In this document: one piece after another, positions 58,624-64,000 of the stretch
Layout of the letters: each line of letters begins with the position of its first letter
Numbering within the stretch: the first letter of the stretch is position 1
Assembly (NCBI RefSeq): GCF_900107375.1
Contig: NZ_FNPT01000003.1
Location: 331,623 to 395,622, forward strand
Direction: 5' to 3'
Length of the DNA: 64,000 nucleotides
From: Lysobacter sp. yr284
GTDB taxonomy: Bacteria; Pseudomonadota; Gammaproteobacteria; Xanthomonadales; Xanthomonadaceae
Notes under the pieces: model-generated
Databases searched by the model: none
Told to the model about the DNA's origin: nothing
Seen by the model: the letters and a program-made list of their open reading frames with translations, nothing else
Program-made: the position numbers and the translations under genes

Positions 58624-59696
58624 GCCGGCGCCTTCAGCGCGGCGAGCAGATCGCCGAGCAGCGCGGCCTCGCTCGCGCGCAGCCGGTCGATCAGCCGTTC
58701 CAGCGCGTCCGGCGGCGCGCTGCGCTGCGGGCGCCGGTGCAGCTTGAGGTACTCCGCGCGCAGCCGCAGCCCCAACTCGGCGACCGCGTCGGCGCGCGCG
58801 ATCCACTCGTCCGCGCCGGCGGCGCCGGCCAGGCCGATCGCGCCGAGTTCGAGCATCCGCCGCACCCGCCGCGCCATCAGCCGCTTGTGCTCGTACAGCA
58901 GGTGCGCGGGCAGCGGGTTGCTGCGCGCCGCGCCGGCGGCGACCGCCAGCGCATAGCTGCGCAAGGCTTCGTAGACGTCCACGCCGAAGCGCATGTCCAC
59001 CGGCGACATCATCGTGCGGTAGCGCGCCATCGAGTTGCGCGCGCCGAGGTAGTCGGCGAGGCCTTCGCCGACCGCGACCGGATCGAACGGGTAGGGCCAG
59101 TTGCACTGCGGCTTGACCAGGAACAGCGCCGGGTACTCCGGCGGCCCGCACTCGGCCAGGCCCTCGACCGCGCGGCGCAACGCGTCGTAGCCGATCCGCC
59201 CCTGCGCGTAGCGCCCCTGCAGGTAGCCGGAGAACTCGAACGCGCGCGCCTGCTCGTCGTAGCCGTGCAGCAGCGAGGGGTGCGGATAGTGGGTGCGCTG
59301 GTGCGAGTCGGTGCCCGGTACGTGGAACTCGTCGAGCGGCAGCTTGAGGTAATAGCCGCGTGCCAGCGCGTCGCGCAGCGCCTGCACCGGGTCGCCGGTG
59401 AGCGCGGCGAAATAGCGCCGGTCGATCTTCTGCAACGACAGCCAGGGATTGATGTGCTTCTCGATCTCCGGCACGAAGAAGTCGAAGAAGAACAGCTCGT
59501 CGGTCTCCGGCGCCGGGAACGCCGACAGCTGCAGGTAGTTGCTGCAGACCCAATCGATCGCCCCGGGCTGCAGCTCCATCACCGACAGGTAGTAAGCATG
59601 CTGCGGATAGCTGTCGATGGACGGCGCCGCCAGCGGCAGCCGTACCTGCGCGGGCGGCGACGCCGGCGTTGCCGCCGCGGCCTCGCCCGCGCTCAC
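58620..59696 (-). CDS. Conserved hypothetical protein of a natural-product operon
   Basis: This 358-residue soluble protein is not assigned to a named family. The N-terminal 200 residues read SYPQHAYYLSVMEL, WVCSNYLQLSAFP, FFDFFVPEIEKHI, GYYLKLPLDEFHVPGTDSHQ and HYPHPSLLHGYDE. That pattern recalls uncharacterised proteins of firmicute peptide and polyketide loci, which may share the papain-like fold of the butirosin acyltransferase BtrH. The BtrH-type HC start is absent, and no Cys-His pair is obvious apart from WVCSN. The C-terminal 120 residues are helical (RRVRRMLELGAIGLAGA). The start is GTG 59696, overlapping the permease stop as GTGA. If related to BtrH it could move an acyl group from the carrier protein; this is speculation. 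Confidence 0.72.
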   Translation of the reverse strand: MSAGEAAAATPASPPAQVRLPLAAPSIDSYPQHAYYLSVMELQPGAIDWVCSNYLQLSAFPAPETDELFFFDFFVPEIEKHINPWLSLQKIDRRYFAALTGDPVQALRDALARGYYLKLPLDEFHVPGTDSHQRTHYPHPSLLHGYDEQARAFEFSGYLQGRYAQGRIGYDALRRAVEGLAECGPPEYPALFLVKPQCNWPYPFDPVAVGEGLADYLGARNSMARYRTMMSPVDMRFGVDVYEALRSYALAVAAGAARSNPLPAHLLYEHKRLMARRVRRMLELGAIGLAGAAGADEWIARADAVAELGLRLRAEYLKLHRRPQRSAPPDALERLIDRLRASEAALLGDLLAALKAPA

Positions 59697-60505
59697 TGCG
59701 ACCACCCGCTGGCGCTGCTGTAGGCGCGCAGGGCGTACTTCCACAGCGCCACGGTCAGGCCCAGCCAGACCGCCGGCGCGGCCAGCAGCCACAGGTAGCC
59801 GTGCGCCGGCAGCTTGCCGAGCAACAAATAGGCCGGGTAGTTGGTGACCATGAAGATCGGCAGGGCGAAGGTGCCGAACAGGCGCACCCCGCGCGCGAAC
59901 GCCGCGGCCGGAACGGTGTTGAGGTCCCACAGCGAGTGCGAGAGCTGGGTCACCGCATGGGTGGTGCCGAACCAGAACGCCAGGAACTGCGGCAGGATCA
60001 TGATCGCGTAGGCGACCGACAGCGACAGCCCCAGCGCGACCAGGGTCGCCGCCACCGTCGCCGCGCTCAGCGGCACGTCCGACAACTGCGCGCCGTAGAC
60101 GATCATGGCGACGCCGGCGATGGCGTTGGGCAGCAACAGGCTGAACTCGGCGCGCGCGCACGACACCAGGAACAGGCCGGAGGCCGGCTTGACCAGCACC
60201 AGGTCGAGGTCGCCGTTGCGGATCTTGGCCGACAGCTCGAAGTTGTTGGCCATGAAGAAGCAGGTGTAGAACCCGGTCAGCAGGGTGTAGCAGCCCAGCA
60301 CCACCAGCGCCTCGGACGGGCGCAGGCCGCCGAAGTCGACGTCGGCGCTGACGATCACGTAGGCGTAGGCCAGCTTGGACAGCAGGAACCCGGTCTCCAT
60401 GACCAGGCCGGCGTAGAAGTTGAAGCGGTACTCCATCTGCACCATGAAGGAGTTGCGCAGCAGCACGCCGTAGATGCGCAGGTGGCGCAGGACTTCGCCG
60501 AGCAT
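59693..60505 (-). CDS. ABC-2 type permease (second)
   Basis: This 270-residue membrane protein has about six helices. It begins MLGEVLRHLRIYGVLLRNSF and MEYRFNFYAGLVMETGFLL, and includes NGDLDLVLVKPASGLFL, a loop typical of the ABC-2 permease group paired with its neighbour. It starts 3 bases after the first permease gene, so the two probably form a heterodimer driven by the ATPase encoded two genes upstream. Transporters of this kind export lipids, polysaccharides or antibiotics. Confidence 0.87.
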   Translation of the reverse strand: MLGEVLRHLRIYGVLLRNSFMVQMEYRFNFYAGLVMETGFLLSKLAYAYVIVSADVDFGGLRPSEALVVLGCYTLLTGFYTCFFMANNFELSAKIRNGDLDLVLVKPASGLFLVSCARAEFSLLLPNAIAGVAMIVYGAQLSDVPLSAATVAATLVALGLSLSVAYAIMILPQFLAFWFGTTHAVTQLSHSLWDLNTVPAAAFARGVRLFGTFALPIFMVTNYPAYLLLGKLPAHGYLWLLAAPAVWLGLTVALWKYALRAYSSASGWSQ

Positions 60506-60508
60506 CGG

Positions 60509-61322
60509 TCAGCCCCCCGTGGCCATGAACGAGCGCAGGCCGATCCGCCACATCGCCCAGGCGACCGCGCCGAACACCGCGACCCACAGCAGCTGCAGCC
60601 CGAGCAGCTGCGGCACCGCGGCGCTGTCGATCCGCCCCATCGCGATCTCGATCGGCGCGGAGATGATGTAGCGGAACGGCAGCCAGTGCAGCGCGTCCTG
60701 GGCGCGGCCGAACACCGCCAGCGGCACGATCCCGCCGCTGAGCACGACGATGCCGATGCGGATGCCCTCGAACAGGTAGGCGGCCTCGTCGAACCAGAAG
60801 CAGGTGAAGCTCACGCACAGGAAGATCAGGAAATTGATCGCCACGCCCAGCGCCACCGCCGCCAGCACCGCCGGCAGCAGGCCCAGGCGCTCGCCCGCGG
60901 CCGCGCCGCCGAACAGCAATGCGGCCAGCAGCAGCGCGCCCATGATCGCGTACATCGGCAGCTTGCCGCCGACGAAGTGGGCCAGCCGCAGCCGCACATA
61001 GGCCACCGGCTGGACCAGGTAGCGGGCCAGGCCGCCGTGCTTGATGTCGTTGCCGACCTCGTACTCGAAGCCGGTGTGCACCAGCCGCCCGACCACCGCC
61101 GCCAGCACCGAGTACAGCAGCGCGTCGGCATAGGCGTAGCCGGGGATCGAATAGCCGCGCGCATACAGCGAGGACCACAGGTAGTACTGCACGAACAGCG
61201 GGAACGCGGCGCTGAGGAAGCCGAGCGCGAAGTCGGCCTTGTGCTGCATCGCTTCCTGCAGCCCCAGCGCGACCGCATGCAGCGACGCGGACGGGCGCCG
61301 CCGGCGCGAATGCGCGGGCGCC

Positions 61323-61333
<11 letters not shown>
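60509..61333 (-). CDS. ABC-2 type permease (first)
   Basis: This 274-residue membrane protein has about six helices: a basic N-terminus (HSRRRRPSASL), ALGLQEAMQHKADFALGFLS, GNDIKHGGLARYLVQPVAY (the same 'GxxxxxLVxPV' loop as its partner) and FRYIISAPIEIAMGR. Its ATG (61333) lies inside the end of the ATPase gene, an 11-base overlap that signals tight coupling. Together with the second permease and the ATPase it forms a complete exporter, presumably for the product of this operon. Confidence 0.87.
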
Positions 61334-62288
<955 letters not shown>

Positions 62289-62331
62289 CCGTTGCGTTTC
62301 CAATGGCCGTCGGCGCTGCCGCGCATGCGCC

Positions 62332-63504
62332 TCAGCGCCCGTTGAGGTAGAGCAGCACGCACTTGGAACAGGCCGGCATCAGCCCGCAGGCCAGGGTCTT
62401 GCGCACTTCGCCGAAGCGCTCGCCGTGCCAGACCTCTTCCAGGCTGGCGTCCTTGAGGTTGCCCATCGAGAACTCGGGGAAGAACTTGCAGCTGGAGACG
62501 TCGCCGTTGGGCAGGATGTCGATGCGGTTGGTGATCGCCAGGCACTGGCTGCGGCGCTGGCCCGGACGCGAGCTGCCGCGGATGAAGTCGAGCAGTTCGT
62601 CGTCTTCCAGCGCCGGCTTGAAGCGCACGCGGGTGTTCCAGACCCGGGCCGAGACCCGCGCCATCTCGTCGGCCAGGGCGCGGTGATGCTCTTCGGACAG
62701 GCTGTAGGTGAACGAGTGCCAGCTGGGCTTGAGGAAGTCCAGCTTCGGCATCGCCCAGGGGAAATGCTCGCCGACGTAGCGGTCCATCTCGCCGGCGGTC
62801 TCGCCGGAGATGTACCAGGGAAAGGTCAGGTGGACCGAGTCCACGCCGACGCGCTCGAAATGTTCGACGAACTCGTACAGCCGCCCGATCATCGAGTCGT
62901 TGATGGTCAGCTGCACCGCGACCTCGCCGCGGTATTCGCCGCGGCGCTTGGAGTCCAGCAGCAGGTCCACGCTCTTGATCACCTTGGCGTAGGTGCCCTT
63001 GCCGCGGATCGCGTCGTTCTCCTGCTCGAACCCTTCCAGGCTGGCCAGGAACTCCAGGTTGGCCGACATCTTCACCAGGTCGTCGTAGCGGCGCTCGGTG
63101 GTGATGGCGTTGGTGCAGATCGTGGTCCAGCGCGCTTCGGCGGCGATCAGCTCGGCCATCTTGCCGAACTGCGAATAGATCAGCGGCTCGCCGCCCCACA
63201 GGAACAGCTTGGAACTCACCCCGCGGGTCTGCTCGAGCACGCTGCGCAGCAGCTCGATCGGCACCTCGTCGCGCACCGTGCTGTGGATCATGTCGTGGTG
63301 GTAGCCGTCCTCGTTCCACTCGAAGCAGTGGGTGCAACGCAGGTTGCAGCGGTTGTTGAGCTTGATCCCGATCTCTTCGGGAATCGCGGTGGCGTAGCCC
63401 GGGTCGCGACGCAGGCCGCGGCTGCTTTCGGCCTTGTTGCGGATCGACTGCTTGAGGCGCTCGAAGGCGTGGCGATCGAGCGCGGCGGACGACTGCGGCT
63501 GCAT
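62332..63504 (-). CDS. Radical SAM/SPASM enzyme
   Basis: This 390-residue protein has the radical SAM cluster motif CNLRCTHC (about residues 54-61), a GGEPLIY segment and TNAITT. The C-terminal SPASM-like region has CLAITNRIDILPNGDVSSCK, FSMGNLKDASLEEVW and CGLMPACSKC, whose cysteines can hold auxiliary Fe-S clusters. Such enzymes modify peptides (sactipeptides, epimerases) or small molecules (the dehydrogenase BtrN, AtsB-like enzymes). No precursor-peptide gene is visible nearby. The adjacent carrier protein suggests a small-molecule or carrier-bound substrate instead. It starts 14 bases after the carrier-protein gene. Confidence 0.93.
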   Translation of the reverse strand: MQPQSSAALDRHAFERLKQSIRNKAESSRGLRRDPGYATAIPEEIGIKLNNRCNLRCTHCFEWNEDGYHHDMIHSTVRDEVPIELLRSVLEQTRGVSSKLFLWGGEPLIYSQFGKMAELIAAEARWTTICTNAITTERRYDDLVKMSANLEFLASLEGFEQENDAIRGKGTYAKVIKSVDLLLDSKRRGEYRGEVAVQLTINDSMIGRLYEFVEHFERVGVDSVHLTFPWYISGETAGEMDRYVGEHFPWAMPKLDFLKPSWHSFTYSLSEEHHRALADEMARVSARVWNTRVRFKPALEDDELLDFIRGSSRPGQRRSQCLAITNRIDILPNGDVSSCKFFPEFSMGNLKDASLEEVWHGERFGEVRKTLACGLMPACSKCVLLYLNGR

Positions 63505-63518
63505 GCGGTGCGCTCCGG

Positions 63519-63800
63519 TCAGGACGCGACGGGCGAGGGCGCGGACGCGCCGGTGGCTTCGATCAGGAAATCGATCAGGCGGTCGACGCGGGTGAAGGTC
63601 TCGTACTCGACCTTGTCGAAATCGATGCTGATGCCGAAGTCGTCCTCGAGCCCGAGGATGAAGTCGGTCATCTTCAGGCTGTCCAGGCCGACCTCGTTGA
63701 TGATGTCGGTGGCGTAGCCGATGTTCACGGCGATCGAGGGATCGTCCTCGACCGAGGCGATGGCGGCAGCGACCTTGCGCAAATAGTCTTCGCGAATCAC
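63519..63800 (-). CDS. Acyl carrier protein
   Basis: This 93-residue carrier protein reads MIREDYLRKVAAAIASVEDD, then IINEVGLDSLKMTDFILGLE with the phosphopantetheine Ser41 in DSL, and DDFGISIDFDKVEYETFTRV. The acidic helix II and four-helix spacing are those of type II ACPs. The start is GTG at 63800, preceded by GGGGA about 8 bases upstream; the open frame continues upstream only as a non-conserved basic stretch. It heads the seven-gene operon. A dedicated discrete ACP next to a radical SAM enzyme indicates thioester-tethered chemistry. The adenylating ligase at 52,467 might load it. Confidence 0.93.
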   Translation of the reverse strand: MIREDYLRKVAAAIASVEDDPSIAVNIGYATDIINEVGLDSLKMTDFILGLEDDFGISIDFDKVEYETFTRVDRLIDFLIEATGASAPSPVAS

Positions 63801-63895
63801 CGGTGTCCCCAAGGATGACGAATGATCGACCGCAGCGCTGCGGGCCGGGCGGCGAGGCTTGCGCGTCGTCCGCCACCGCCGTTGCGGCCGTGATA

Positions 63896-63909
63896 TGTAA
63901 CCGGTTTCA
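63896..63909 (-). promoter_or_regulatory. LacI-type near-palindrome upstream of the carrier-protein operon
   Basis: The minus strand reads TGAAACCGGTTACA here, a 14-bp inverted repeat with one mismatched pair, in the form of a LacI-family operator and similar to the GH3 operator core (TGTAATCGATTACA). It overlaps TTGAAA and TACATA hexamers, one of which could be part of the promoter, and lies about 95 bp upstream of the ACP start. The -35/-10 assignment is uncertain. Confidence 0.5.
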
Positions 63910-64000
63910 ACTCTACCGATGGGCTGTTGCCCGCGCAAGGATGGTGGCGATCGGATGGATCGCGCGTGCGCTGGCCTGCGTGTCGGACGCGGATTTAAGT

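Noticed and set aside
58620..59696. Firm annotation as a BtrH-type acyltransferase
   Set aside because: The diagnostic HC motif at the N-terminus is missing; only general pattern and context support the idea.
62332..63504. Radical SAM enzyme as a peptide-modifying (sactipeptide or epimerase) enzyme
   Set aside because: No short precursor-like gene or leader-binding RRE domain is seen nearby, and the neighbour is an acyl carrier protein.

Overview
The window looks like the chromosome of a Lysobacter-like member of the Xanthomonadaceae. The flanking DNA is very GC-rich and gene-dense. It carries a large polyketide synthase (PKS) locus, a secreted GH16 glucanase, LacI-type palindromic operators and the TGTAGGAGCGGCGCGAGC-type inverted repeat that I associate with this family. 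The genus is inferred from these traits, not proven.

Region 1 (1 to about 24,320, all + strand) is the downstream half of a trans-AT polyketide or hybrid NRPS-PKS cluster. A 5'-truncated PKS (ACP-KS-ACP-ACP) is followed by a 3,544-residue PKS (KS-KR-ACP-KS-DH-KR-MT-ACP-ACP-ACP). Neither contains an AT domain, and a free-standing malonyl transferase is encoded at 16,486. Around it are an MbtH-like protein, an alpha/beta hydrolase, a rhamnosyltransferase-like protein, a polysaccharide deacetylase, an ABC exporter split over three genes, an aldo/keto reductase, a cupin/JmjC hydroxylase and a DinB-like protein. Three ACPs carry the tryptophan flag of beta-branching ACPs.

Region 2 (24,337-38,746) begins with a perfect 29-bp inverted repeat and a minus-strand alpha/beta hydrolase. 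From about 25,380 to about 36,840 the base composition is grossly abnormal: the + strand is almost free of T and poor in G. Long reading frames open in every phase only because stop codons cannot form. Traces of a minus-strand operon show through: a luciferase-like monooxygenase C-terminus, an acyl-CoA-ligase C-terminus, an aldehyde-dehydrogenase-like frame, and stop/start junctions where ATG appears as GTG or TTG. I read this as a real operon with corrupted sequence, most likely an assembly or base-calling artefact. Normal sequence resumes at an ABC exporter gene (36,863).

Region 3 (38,805-49,916) holds small tailoring and catabolic genes: a coupled minus-strand glycosyltransferase / Rieske alpha / Rieske beta operon; a carboxymuconolactone-decarboxylase-like protein; an unknown cysteine-containing protein; a VOC protein / asparagine synthetase / MFS exporter run; an Old Yellow Enzyme; a secreted GH16 glucanase behind a LacI-type operator; and a MupA-like flavin monooxygenase.

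Region 4 (50,005-57,631) has an outer-membrane DUF5916-like protein, an AMP-forming acyl ligase, a cytoplasmic GH3 beta-glucosidase whose promoter carries a perfect 18-bp palindrome, and a glycosyltransferase-like protein.

Region 5 (57,628-63,800, minus strand) is a compact seven-gene operon: acyl carrier protein, radical SAM/SPASM enzyme, ABC ATPase, two ABC-2 permeases, an unrecognised 358-residue protein and a Gfo/Idh/MocA oxidoreductase. Its near-palindromic promoter element resembles the GH3 one. This is the best candidate in the window for an undescribed small-molecule pathway. I saw no tRNA, rRNA, CRISPR array or transposase.
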